NCBI GenBank assembly: GCA_030490835.1
Contig: CM059971.1
Coordinates: 45,618,012-45,682,011, forward strand
Direction: 5' to 3'
DNA length: 64,000 bases
DNA from: Annona cherimola
Lineage: Eukaryota > Streptophyta > Magnoliopsida > Magnoliales > Annonaceae
Positions within the stretch are counted from its first letter, which is position 1; the number at the start of each line of letters is the position of its first letter. Positions 11,286 to 22,760 of this stretch are shown here, piece after piece. The notes beneath the pieces are model-generated. The model was not told the origin of the DNA and did no database searches. It saw only the letters and a list, made by a program, of their open reading frames with translations. Both the position numbers and the translations under genes were made by a program.

Positions 11286-13573
11286 TGATAAGTGGAAAAT
11301 TGGTATTATATTTTATGAACATTTTATACCAAATTAGTGGGTAATTAATTAAAATTAATATGAAATTTGGTTTTAAATATGGTTTTGCAACTTTTGGATA
11401 TTAAATATTAATTTCAAGCAATGTAAACAATTTCTATATTCTTTTGGCTTGAAATTACATTTTATTTGTTGCTATGAAATTAAATGGGTGAACCCACTAA
11501 TGATTAATGATTTAAATATTTTTTATGCAGGGAAAACAGGTTTTACTAAGATGATCTCACATGCAAAAATCCAAGCCATCCATCATTAGCCATTAACCAT
11601 CCACCCATCCAGATTTTTCAGCAATATTTTTTATGGACCCCACATAGCAGTTCACGTTTTCAGCAAAGATGGCCCACCACAAATCAGCACCATATGAACA
11701 TGATTATGGCCCACCATAGCAGCAACATGAATGAAATGAAACAGCAAATTTTGAATTGCAAAATTTGCAGCAACATAAATCAAATGCACATCACGTGAAT
11801 TGATGGGCAGCAGCAAAATAAAATGCAAAGCAAAGCATCTTCACGTGAATAAAATGAGAGCATTGCATTCAACATGACCAGCAGCTCCATTCATTTTTCC
11901 AGCAATGCATTTTCATGATGGACCCCACCAAGAGCATTGCATTCAACGTGAGCAGCAGCTCATTTAGTGGCCAGTCACGTGAATGCATCAGCTGCATCTT
12001 TTTAATGCATTTTTTTTATGGACCCCACGTGAAGCTGCTGCCCACAATGCCATTCACGTCCAAGCAACATTCAGCAAATGCATTGCTGAAAATGCAATAT
12101 GAATGGGCAGCATACAACGTAAAATGCAGCATATGCAAATGCAACATAAAATGCAGCAACTGAATGCAACGTGATGGGCAAATGGACAGCAACAATGCCA
12201 ATGCAATGACGTGAATAAAAGGGCAACAGCAAATGCATTCTCATGATGGACCCCACCATAGCATTCAACGTGAAGAGATGAATGAAATCAGCAGCAAAAT
12301 TCAATAGCTGCTGCTCATGTCCAAACTCACGTGAATATGCAGCTCATTCCATCAGCAACAATTCATTTCAATGGCCCACCACGTTCAGAAATACAGCAGC
12401 AGCATGGACGTGATTTCAAGCAGCATTTCACCTTCCACAAATTCATATACAGCAGCCATTCACGTGAGTTGTGCAGCTACTCATTTAAGCCATGGAACCC
12501 ACAAACTGATGGCTATAAAATGAGCATCGGTTACCAGAGGAGAGTTAATTCGATAGCACACACAGCATTTGGCAGAAGAAAAATTCCAAAGAGCACGCTA
12601 CAGAAAATTCCTACAAAAATACCACTGCAAAATATTTTAGCAGGAATTTTAGAAGAAGATTAGAGCAAAATTTTGAGAAAGAAATGGAGCAAAAGCAAGG
12701 TGGAGAGCACGGGCAAAAGGCAGACCAGCGAGTTGCGTGGAGCAGCCGACACACCATCGGGGCTTCAAACCAATAAGCTTTTCTGTCTTTTCCCTTTTTA
12801 ATTTTTATTATCTTGTTTAAGATGGATTGTAATTTTAATTTTATTTTGAACTTAAACATGCTTGGCTAAATCCTAAATCTAGGATTTAGGATGTAGCATG
12901 CGTACAATGCAATGTGGTGTGGATTTTTAATTTATTTATGATGGATATTTTTGTTAATTTAATATGTTGTGATTTTTATGTTTGCTTTGTACACGGGCCC
13001 GTACTTTTGCATAATTCCATATATTTGGTGATGGAACCGAAAGGTGGAAATCTAATATACGAAAATCAAGATATTAAACCTAGAAATCTAAGACCATGAA
13101 AATAGGCATGATAACCTTGAAGAATTACATGAACAAACCACAGAACTTAATGGATTCTAATTAACTTAATCCCATTAGAATAGGTGGTTAAGAAAATTAG
13201 GGTGCATCTTGTAGGTTTCGAGAGAAGGTGCAAGGATAAATTAGGGTTTGTTCTCCTTTTAATAGATAATATCCAAATTAAATAATTATACCACTACCCG
13301 TTGCAAAATACGCATGTGAAACCCTAGACCCTAGGTATTTGCACTTTCGCTTTCTCTCCTCATTTTTAATTTGCACTTCTTCCCATTTTATTTATTTTCT
13401 TTTTCTTTTATTTACTGAATTTTCTCCCAACTTTTCTATTTTATTTGCTATATTCTCTTCATATCCGACATGAAAGCATTTAAAAGCAAAATTTATAAAC
13501 CCGAATTTCCTATGGAACGATAATTTATATACTACAATCTACGACCCGTGCACTTGCGGTGAGATTGCGAACA
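11286..13573 (+). mobile_element. Solo LTR of an unrelated (Gypsy-like) retrotransposon, TSD AAAAT
   Basis: This 2288-bp insertion sits in copy 1, with AAAAT at 11281-11285 and 13574-13578. Copy 3 lacks it at the matching place (about 62780), which gives the empty site. The ends are TGATAAGTGG and GATTGCGAACA. The interior is rich in CACGTG, ATGCA and GCAGCA words, and a repeated block near GATGGACCCCACC. A TATA-like GGCTATAAAATGAGC is near 12511. The 3' part ends in a GACCCGTGCACTTGCGG motif, which I associate with Gypsy LTR ends, though I cannot confirm the lineage. There is no coding sequence. Confidence 0.75.
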
Positions 13574-13810
13574 AAAATCCCCAAAGGTTGGGACATAAAA
13601 AGTATTTTTATAAAAAGTTATCCTCAATGGATTTTAAGAAATTGTTACCCTAAAGATAGGGTGTTTTACACAAAAGTGTAAATAATAAGGATGAAAAGAA
13701 ATGATTTCTATGCAAATGCTTTTAAGAAATGGATTATGTGTTTTATGACTTATTTGCTATAAACAAGCCCATGATGGGGATTATGAAAAGGATTTATGTC
13801 AAACTTGGTT

Positions 13811-14304
13811 TTGGACATAAAAATGTCCTTCGCCAAAAGAATTTATGAGAAAAGTGTTTTTGGACATGAGAATGTCCATTGCCAAAGGAAGTTATGTCAA
13901 AAATGTTTTGGGACATCAAATGTCCCTTGGCTAAAGGAATTTAAGATGAAAAATATTTTTGGACATAGAAATGTCCCTTGCCTTAGAAAGGCTTATGTGT
14001 ATGGTGTCTTAGGACATGAGAATGTCCTTCTCTAAAAGGAATTATGAGAAAAATATTTTGGACGTAACACGTCCATTAATGAAAGATGATTTTATGCAAA
14101 TGTCTTGGAACATTATAAATGTTCACACAAGACCAAAGAAAATTAATTAAAGAAGGTAAAATGTATATTTGTTGCCTTAACAAGTCTAGACGTGGCTTGT
14201 AAATGATTTTAAGAATAAATGTTTTATGAAAATGTTCAAGGACATGGAATTGTCCTCAAGAACAAAAGATTTTATGATAATGTTTTAGGACATATAAATG
14301 TCCT
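13811..14304 (+). repeat. Array of nine GGACAT-ATGTCC hairpins (about 49-bp period)
   Basis: Short imperfect palindromes of the form GGACATnnnnATGTCC start at about 13813, 13862, 13911, 13961, 14012, 14060, 14107, 14244 and 14288; the first seven are spaced 47-51 bp. One copy has both arms changed and still pairs (GGACGTAACACGTCC at 14060). The same array, also nine units, is at 63019-63430 in copy 3. It lies between the mini-exon and the last acceptor, so it is within predicted intron 2. Confidence 0.8.
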
Positions 14305-14905
14305 CAAGTAAAAAAGTGCTCAAGATGTTTAATGAAAAGGTTTTAAAGGAAGTCTTAACCTAATGATAAAATGCTTGCTTACTGAGTTGTCACTCACATT
14401 TTGTTTTCCTAAACCTTAGACAGGTACCGGGAAACTCGGAAGGTTGTGAACCTAAGCAATGAAGGAAGGTACGTGATGGTAGCCAGGTGGGCTATAATGA
14501 ATTGGATAGTATGATTAAAGTTCCAAGGTATGTTAATGTATATGTGGACTTATTTAGAATTCTAAGTCCTATGTGATTCAATGAATGACTATATGTATGT
14601 ATGAATGTAGAATGTCAGGATTAAGTCAAGAACACTTGTATTGTAGAAAAGCATGATGTGATGTTATGAAATGAAATATGAAGTTTTATTACAAGTGTAT
14701 CGCTGCTTATATGATGAATGATGTAGAATGTAAAGATATGAATGATGATAAATAAAATAAATCAATAAAGAATCCAAAAAAAAATTTGGACGAGATCCAA
14801 TTAAAAACCCGCCGCGTGATCAGGGCAACAATCCTGAATCATATTTACCAATCGATAGATCTTGATGTAAGGAAGTGACATCTCGGTTTGAGGTGCCACA
14901 GTGTT

Positions 14906-15180
14906 ATTGTATGTCATCCTCACTCGTAAGTCTTTGGACATTGGGCATTTCATTTATGATCATATTTTGAGCTCTGCAAGAGCCACATGTGGTAGCCTAT
15001 AATATCCATCTCTCATTATTGGCTTATGCTGCCGATCTAGAGTTTGATGGTTAGAAACTAAGGAGATTTCTCCTTTCTTAACCATCATGGATGAACAATT
15101 TATTCGACTAGTGAGCCTATTAATCGTGGTGTTTAGCCCCCGCATCTAGACCCTTTACAACATTCATAATGGTTAGTACG
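14906..15180 (+). pseudogene. Decayed ORF of plant-transposon protein type, right part
   Basis: This continues the ORF remnant at 6326-6763 after the 8.1-kb insertion. Short motifs readable here are LDIGHFIYDHIL (about 14935-14970), a TCGSL/YPSLI stretch with one in-frame stop (about 14985-15015) and a final LCCRSRV (about 15025-15045). The spacing and order fit the C-terminal half of the 'putative plant transposon protein' domain family. Downstream (15180-15560) are a lysine/glutamate-rich remnant and a GCATTGAGGACTGATTT motif, reminiscent of the region after the third ORF in Athila-like elements. The lineage is a guess. Confidence 0.45.
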
Positions 15181-18100
15181 AGGCAAGTGCCTGAGGAACT
15201 TAATGACTCAAAGGAAGAGTTGGCAATCCACACATGATATGTGCATGGTGTAGCTATGGCTACCTAAGCTAATTTTTGCTTGATTGGTCAACAGATGGGA
15301 ATGGATGTCTCAACATTGCCTCCATTTTCTGACATATCGCTATAGTTTCGTGATTTTTCAGAGCCATTTGTTCCTCAACCAAAAGAGGAAGAAGGGAGCG
15401 ACGGAGATGAGTAGTCCATCCATCCTGATTAAGGGAGTCACTAGTTCTTTTCCTTTTCTTTTTTTGTTTAGTTTTCCAATTGCATATCATTTGCATTTAT
15501 TTGCATATCATTTTCAGTTGCAGTTTTTTTAAGTTTCTATGCATTGAGGACTGATTTCCCAAGATTAGGGGATGTTTCATTTTTGTTCATGTATTAATGT
15601 TAACTTACATAGTTTTTTAGGTTGTATCACATTTAATATCTTGCATGTAACAATTTATTAGTTGCAATCTATATTGATATATACTTGCAATGTCAATGAA
15701 AACTTTAAATTGGAAGATAACTCATGGAGATTGAAACCTTTGGTCATGGTTATGTATTAATCGAGCTCTAGCATGTTAAATTTTCAAGGTTTTCAAGTGG
15801 CATGTAAATGATGTGGTTAGTGAAGTAGTTGAATTTTGCAGTTGATATTCATACTTACAATTTATTACTTGTTTGACATGTATACTTGCATTGAAACAAG
15901 CATTTTTATTAGACATATACATAGCTCAACAAAGAGATAGGTGATTCAATATGCATGAGATGTGTGTTCCTACTTTGATGACTTAATGGTACATCTTGTT
16001 GCTATTACACTCCCTTTTAACGAACTTAATGGCTCCTTTATTTGTTCAGATTTTTGATGTATGAGAAATTGTGACTACCTTTTTGCATGGTCGCATCTAT
16101 AAATTTATTATTTCTGAGGTGCTTCTACACCATTATGGGAATGGAAGTTTTATGCTCATGTTGGTAAGGAGAAGACTTCCTCTTTCATTATTCCTCTAAT
16201 TTGCCAAGCTTGAGATGTTTTTCTTTACTCACATTGTTGCAACGGCTGCTCTTGTTTAAGGAGGGATTCCTTAGGAAGAGGCTTGGGCAGTGGGGAGAGT
16301 GATCGTATCTTTAAAAATTGGGCTAGTTGGTTCAAACTACATATAGCTTTCACAACAAGCAGTCCTTATTGATACCCTTATGACTGAGAAGGTCGATCAT
16401 AACTTTAATCTTATGGCCTTATTTCTATGGCTTCCTTGGCTAGAGGCATTATGTTTTCAATAGCAATATTTTGATGAAATAAGTATTGGAATAACACATT
16501 GAAATATTCAAGATGACTTAGAAGAAGTTTTATCAAAATCCGACATCACTTGAGCAAAAATCATGCTAACAGAAGATATGGACAAACCAAAAAAACAAGT
16601 TCAGAAATCAACAAGTTAGAAATATCCTTTTTCTAACTAACTTAGTGGATGTTCAATTGTATATAAGAAGAACATAACCTGCCTATTTTTAAAGAAAAAG
16701 AATGAGCATATATGGAGTATCAAGTAAATTGAAAATGTATTAAAACATAAAAGCACTTGAAGCTAACTTTACAATAGTCACATTGACATATGGTAGAGCA
16801 ATGGTCTAAAATGTATTAAAATGCAAATTGTTCACCTACCTATAGCAATTGAGCCTCAATGTCCACAAAGCTTATTTAAATCTAGAGTAATTCAAAAGCA
16901 AAGAAGATTGAGAGCTTTGCTATGTTACAAACTTCCAAATCAAGATTCCTCAATAAACATCAAAGTACCTTTACTCCTTAACCTTTGAAGTTTTAGTTGT
17001 ACATTTAATGCTTCAATTCTCATCAACATTGGAGTTATTGTAGCACTAAATGCTTCCTTTTTATGATTCTTGTTGTATTCATTGTTGTATCTGCTTATTT
17101 AACAAGTATTTTTCTTTGGGCATTTTCTATCTATAGAAAGGGTGATTTATCTTCTATTAGGGCGACAAAAGCAAATTGAAGACTGTGAATGATACACTTA
17201 CGACTTGATAGGGCGTTTTGGCTTTGTGCCGCACTGGGTCCTCTACCTAAAAAAGCTGGGATCAAACTTGAAAGTTGTAATACTGCAATACCCATCGCTG
17301 GTATCAAAGATTCCTCATTATAGCCTTTTCTCTTAATTTCTCAGACAAATCTAGATGAGCTCTTATTTAAAAGCTATTATGTTCGAGATGCAGTAATTAT
17401 TGTCTTCATGTAGTCTCAAATACTTCTACTAGGATAATAAGTTTCAAATCATGACTCAAGGTGAATGGAGTCTCTCTAGTGGAGTCTTAGGAACCAAATT
17501 ATATGCCCAGAGTACGTTTGGTACATGGTCTAGCCATTGATTCTTATGTTTCTCAAGTCGCTTCTGTCTAGCTCCATTAAGGTTTTGTTATTGACTTCTA
17601 CTTAAACATTCACTTGCGAATGAGTCACGGACACCAACTCATGTTAGATAATATGTCAATAGTAAAAGATTTTAAATTCATTGAAGTGAATTACAGACAA
17701 TTATTGGCAACAAAGACTAAGGGAATTCAAATTGTTAGAGTCCAAATCAATATATATATAAGAAATATTCAAGTGCAGCTTCACTGCACCACAATTACAG
17801 TGCAGTTACCCGAAAATAGACCCAACATGATCATAAATTGTAATCTACTCTACCCATTGTATTTAGAATTATGTATTCTATTATCATACCAATTTTCATC
17901 CCAATTGGACATGTGTATGGACCCTATCTGAAAATGGTACAAATTCAACGTAATAAAATAGTTTAATGTAAATAACGACTTTAAAGTTGTTTTTTCAATA
18001 CATAAACCATTTGCTATAAAATTTATATATAGATAAATGATTATATAAAGTATCAATAATTTAAGTATATGTGGGGCCCATTTTGAACCAAATGCACCAT

Positions 18101-18629
18101 TAATTATATTTGAGGCACGAAAAGTGACAAATGTCTCCAATAAATCCTGAAAGTATTTTTAGCTATTTTTCTCTTAACTAGGGTATCATCAACGTATGAT
18201 TCCACATTTTTCCTTAGTTGGTTAACGAAGACTTTATAAAATATCAAAAAATTATAAAATATATAGTAATACATATTAGTAGCAAAAAGAATCTTTAAAA
18301 AATTAAAAGAAATAGTTCATGCAAACATTTACATTGAAGTTTAAGCCAAAGATTTGCATTGGATCAGTACCCATTATTATTGGGTAAGGCTCATATGTAA
18401 CTCGGTTCCATACTTAGGTTAGACGAGATAGAATGGTAGCACATTGACTTGTTCTTTAAAACTCAAGGTCGAGTTTTCTGCAAGTGAGTAGAGCATTGAA
18501 AAAACTAAATAATTGAGATACTGTCATTGAAGCCAATTGATTAAATCAGTTTTTACGTCTTTACATCAATGCAATGCTCATTCCCAACTGGCTGCATAGT
18601 AAGGCATATGCAATCCCTTAGTTCTTTCA
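15181..18629. other. No gene recognised; probable retrotransposon remains
   Basis: AT-rich sequence with stops in all frames. A TATA-like TGTATATAAGAAG near 16658 and an AATAAA near 16955 could be an old LTR, but I see no ends or duplications. 17730-18110 has an inverted GTGCAG / CTGCAC motif (about 17775-17815) without clear borders. No tRNA, rRNA or conserved exon was recognised. Confidence 0.4.
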
Positions 18630-19787
18630 GGAGAATTTGCTTTGTAAACTCTCTAACTTTACGTATTTGTATTTTAGATTCCGAGATTTACGTATTAGCA
18701 TTTTAAACCCTTTGAAGTTCAGCCATTTACATTTTAGACCCTCGGCTCTAACAACGTTAAAAAACACCATTTAAAATCTTGTAAAATGTCTTAAATGCCC
18801 TTTGTTGGGGAATTTACATTTTACTCCCTCTAACTTTGAATATTTGCATTTTAAACCTCGAAATTTGCGAATTAGTATTTTAAACTCTATGAAGTTTGAT
18901 TTTTTGCATTTTAGACCCTTGGCTCTCATGGTGTTAAAAAGTACCATTAAAATCTTCTAAAATGTCTAAAATATTATTAACATTTTAAACCCTAACTTTA
19001 CATTTGCTTTTCAAAAGGACTGGAGTTGAATTATAAAAATATTTGGATTCCATATTACAAAAAACTGATGTTCTTGTGCATAGAGTGCAATAAACCACTG
19101 GATCACCAGAAACTTTAACTTTCTTCCTCATTCATGAAATTAATTTTCTTCCTCATTCATGAAATCGACTATAGTTGCCAAGAAATTAACAAAAAAGACC
19201 GGTTATTACCCGGAACAAGAGAAGGTACCGACACGAATACCTGCTATTGAAACTTTGTTTGATGCTTAATTTGACCAATCTTTGAATAAGAGAAAGAGTA
19301 GTGAATTTTTTCCTTAATTTCTTAATAGTCATGATTAATTCCATGAATGAGAAAGAAAGTTAAAATTTTTGATGATTTAACGGTTTACTCCACTTTGTGC
19401 ACATGTAAGCCAATTTTAGCAATTCAAAATCTATGTTTTTTACAATGCGACCTTAGTCCTTTTCAAATGCAAATGTATAAAATTAGAGAGTTTAAAATAT
19501 AAATAATATTTAGACATGTTGCAAGATTTTAATAATATTTTTTAACATTGTATGGGCCAAGATCTAAAATACAAAGAACTAACGTTCACAAGGTTTAAAA
19601 TGCAAATATACAAAGTTAGGGAGTTTAAAACATAAATTCTTCTTAAAAGAGTATTTTAGACATTTTATAAGATTTTAACAATGTTTTTAACGTCATTAGA
19701 ACCAAGGGACTAAAATGCAAATAACGAAACTTCATAGGGTTTAACTAGGTAATGTGCAAACCTCAGAGTTTAAAATACAAATTCCCC
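18630..19787. mobile_element. Mutator-like non-autonomous element with long inverted termini
   Basis: The left 0.4 kb (18630-19010) and right 0.4 kb (19430-19787) are inverted copies built from repeated phrases such as ATTTTAAACCCTTTGAAGTT, ATTTTAGACCCTTGGCTCT and their complements. Each arm carries the phrase set about twice (a second left start with GGGGAATTTACATTTTACTC is at 18814). The flanks are GTTCTTTCA (18621-18629) and GTTCTTTTG (19788-19796), a 9-bp near-duplication fitting Mutator-type insertion. There is no transposase ORF. Confidence 0.6.
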
Positions 19788-19796
19788 GTTCTTTTG

Positions 19797-22549
19797 GTTT
19801 GCAATGTATATTTTATTTCAAATGTAACAGCACATGTTATTTTTATCCGTATGTATTTACTCTAGCTACAAATCATTTTGATTGAAAACTTACTGGATAT
19901 TATTTTCAAATTTCAATAATTATATATCCACTTCTGAAAGATGTTAGCATCATTTGTTATGGTGGGGCCATTGAAGTCTTCGGTGGACCATACCTGCTTA
20001 ATAATATATACATATATGGGATATGCTAATATATACCATGTTGCCTCCCAACACAGATGTGATGAGTTTTCAATACATAGGTATGTGTTGGATCGTTACC
20101 TTTTTCATTCTAGGATGAACCTTTACATATAAAAGGGAAAACGAAATACCAAACTAAATGCCAGGACAATGTTAAAATTACACTGAAAGCCTAGCAGTGC
20201 GATTAGGAGACTGCTACACCCTCTTTAAGACCACATCTATAACATACAGATTGATTATACAGAGAAATCCTTCAGATAAAAATTTCCTAACTGCAATAAG
20301 CTCGAGCTGATGGCAACCTGCCAAGATATATCATACACTTGACCTATTTGCATGCCTAACTACGCTTGTTGGCTCTAGTATTTGACAACATCAATCACTT
20401 CACTTCTAACAGTTTTTCATGTCGATGCAAAACGGAAGCAAACCCACAACCGGAACAAATCAATTTGTCTGCAAAATGGTTCCAGCTTGCTTAGGAGAGA
20501 AGACGGAAGACACTTCCAGCAACATGCCTTTTTCTTTCCTAAAACACAAAAAGAGATCAGCATCTCCAGCATGCACTACAGTTTCAAAGGCTTTTGAACT
20601 TAATTATTACACTGCCTTAATGAAGTTCGAACAACTACACTCTGACCTTCATTGTCTGCAGTTCTTTGGGTCAATTAGCAAGTACTAGATCTTCTTGACA
20701 GATCATTACAGTTTGCAGAGAAGGCAATACAGATGACTGATTGATTATTAGCAGACATGATATTCAAGCCTAACAAAATCTACAGCACAATCTGTTTTAT
20801 AGGCAGCAGCAACAATCAGAAATCCAAACTAACATGAATGATAAGATTAATTACATTCTTCCCTAATTAAATTTGAAGCCCCTTCATCCTCCAGAAGTCA
20901 AATCAGTTTTGGCAAGTGAAGCTTCAAAGGAAGAATGAGCAGCAGTTGTAAAATAGCTAAAAGAGTGGTGCTAAATTGAGGCATTGTGGACCAGAAAGCA
21001 TCGACTTCTACATCGTTAACATCCATAGAAAACTAACTCAACACCCTCCAGGTATGCCATGGCTTTTATAGACATCCTGGCCTAGGAGGTTGTTAATTCC
21101 TCAATGCAGATGCCATACCATTTACATTATGACAGTCACATCCATGAATAAAATTTATGCAAAATATTACAAATTAACTTCCTTGGTCAGTAGAATGAAT
21201 TCTTTAGTACAATCAAATAAGAAAGAACCCAGTACACAAAGAATCACAGCCTGGTGAAGTCTGTTGCAGATTCTTAGGCCCATTTCAGATGCCATGCCAT
21301 TTACTTAATGACAGCCATGTCCATGAATAAAATTTATGCAAAATATTGCATATGAATTTCCTTGGTCAGCAGAATGAATTCTTCAGTACAATCAAATGAA
21401 AAAGAACCCAGTACACAGAGAATCACAACCTCGTGAGTTTGCTGCCGATTCTTAAGCCCATTTCAGACAGGCCAATACTTGGATAAGGATGTGTAAAGAC
21501 AATTTTTCTATAACAATTACCATCTCACAATCCAATTTACAAGTTCATGAATAAAACCATCAAATTTTGTCTTCACACCAAAAGCAGTGAGACGTTCCAA
21601 ATTATTCTCAGATGTTGGGTCTTAGCAATGCATAGACTAGTAGGAACCAACGTTGAAAGGTAACCTAAATAGGCCACAGAGACTTGATCTGATCATCTCA
21701 ACTTACATCCCACCATTTAACTCAACGTTGAATTCATTTTTCACTGTATGGGTACTTTCTAGGTATTATTACTAAGAATGCGAAAGCTAGTATCAATATT
21801 GCTGACATCATCATGAAATAAACAAAAGCATAAAAAAACCTGAATCGATATCACTTGCAAAATGCTGGGAAACATGCAGAGAACTTTTGAGATTTTGCAT
21901 GAAATCTAGAAAAATTTAAAAATAAATAATGATTCAATATTTATTGTAAGCATAGAGGCTCCATGCTTACTTGGTTTTTTAATTTCAAAATATTTTTTTT
22001 AAATCAATACTATTTATTAAGTTTGACACATCTTGTTTTATCATACTGCCAAAAATAATTTTCATTGGAAACTTCTACCTCACAAAAAATAGCATTTTCT
22101 AAAAGTAAATTTATAACTATTAAAATTTTAAGAAATATATAGTATAAATATAGTATAGAAAGTTAGGAAGATATAATTTTTGAAATCATAAACAAATACA
22201 TATGGAAAACATGATAAATGGTTTAAATTTTAAAAAATATATATTTTCAATATGTACGACCAGATTTAACTGCAAGGCAACTTAGTAGTAACATCAGCAA
22301 GAGATGGAAAATCTTGCATTTCCCGAGAAAATCATCATATGGAATTAAATCACATCAGCCACATCAAACGTCAGAAAAATAAATAAGTATTGTCAAGGAC
22401 TTCCATGATTCTTATCACTTTTATCAAAGATCATGTAAGCATGATTATGCTCCCATGGGCTAAATTTAGCGAGAAGATGAAGAGATACAAGCAGTGTCAA
22501 TGATTCCTATGTGACCAAGAAAATTTTTTTATTCTGTTTATTTTTTTAT
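19797..22549. other. No protein gene recognised; low-transposon stretch
   Basis: The sequence is less repetitive than the rest of the window. 20130-21500 has the texture of plant untranslated or spacer DNA: more balanced composition and no long ORF. The two longest overlapping ORFs (20382-20688) have no recognisable domain. A 179-bp tandem duplication is annotated separately. Confidence 0.4.
21107..21463. repeat. Tandem duplication, two units of about 179 bp
   Basis: The unit starting CAGATGCCATACCATTTAC at 21107 is repeated at 21286 as CAGATGCCATGCCATTTAC. The copies match well up to a third partial start CAGACAGG at 21464. Shared internal phrases include AATAAAATTTATGCAAAATA and TTCCTTGGTCAG. 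Confidence 0.8.
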
Positions 22550-22559
22550 ACATGTATGA

Positions 22560-22760
22560 CCCTGCCTAGATCTTCTATCTTGTGACATTTAATAATTTTT
22601 TGAATTTTTTATTTTTGAAAAATTAATAAAAAGGAAGTGGATACATGTGCCCAACAAATGCATCCACCCCTTCCATTAATTTTCAAAAACAAAATATCAA
22701 ACAAATTCAGAAAATTGTTTAAGTTTGACATAATTTAATAATATGAGACCCACACATAAA
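22560..22760. repeat. Foldback (MITE-like) repeat
   Basis: The left arm around 22590-22645 (TTTTTGAAAAATTAATAAAAAGG, then AAGTGGAT) pairs with the right arm around 22668-22735 (ATCCACCCCTTCCATTAATTTTCAAAAAC on this strand, reading as its complement). The loop is about 25 bp. The outer borders and target duplications are not clear. Confidence 0.45.

Larger units (their letters stand above)
6769..14900 (+). mobile_element. Long LTR-like element, subtype B copy 1 (TSD GTGTT)
   Basis: This complete 8132-bp insertion is flanked by GTGTT at 6764-6768 and 14901-14905. It starts TGTGATACCCAGAC and ends GAGGTGCCACA. Without the solo LTR nested at 11286-13573 it is about 5.8 kb. No second copy of its start occurs inside, so it is not LTR-internal-LTR; a giant solo LTR is the simplest reading. 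There is no long ORF. In order it has a purine-rich leader (about 8190-8255), donor ATCAA|GTAAGTA (8296/8297), acceptor TTTATCTAG|G (9666/9667), 48-nt mini-exon, donor TCTCAG|GTAAGC (9714/9715), acceptor CCTTAGACAG|G (14423/14424) and donor TCCAAG|GTATGT (14527/14528). The TATA seen in relatives is not clear here. Hairpin repeats lie near 9840-10090, 10840-11030 and 13811-14304. Confidence 0.8.

Noticed and set aside
12071..12304. ORFs on both strands near 12.0-12.3 kb
   Set aside because: They arise from ATGCA/GCAGCA-rich low-complexity sequence in the solo LTR, with overlapping open frames on both strands.
6769..14900. Element as a full LTR-internal-LTR retrotransposon (LARD)
   Set aside because: No second copy of its TGTGATACCC start or of its tail occurs inside, and no PBS or PPT was seen, so a giant solo LTR fits better.
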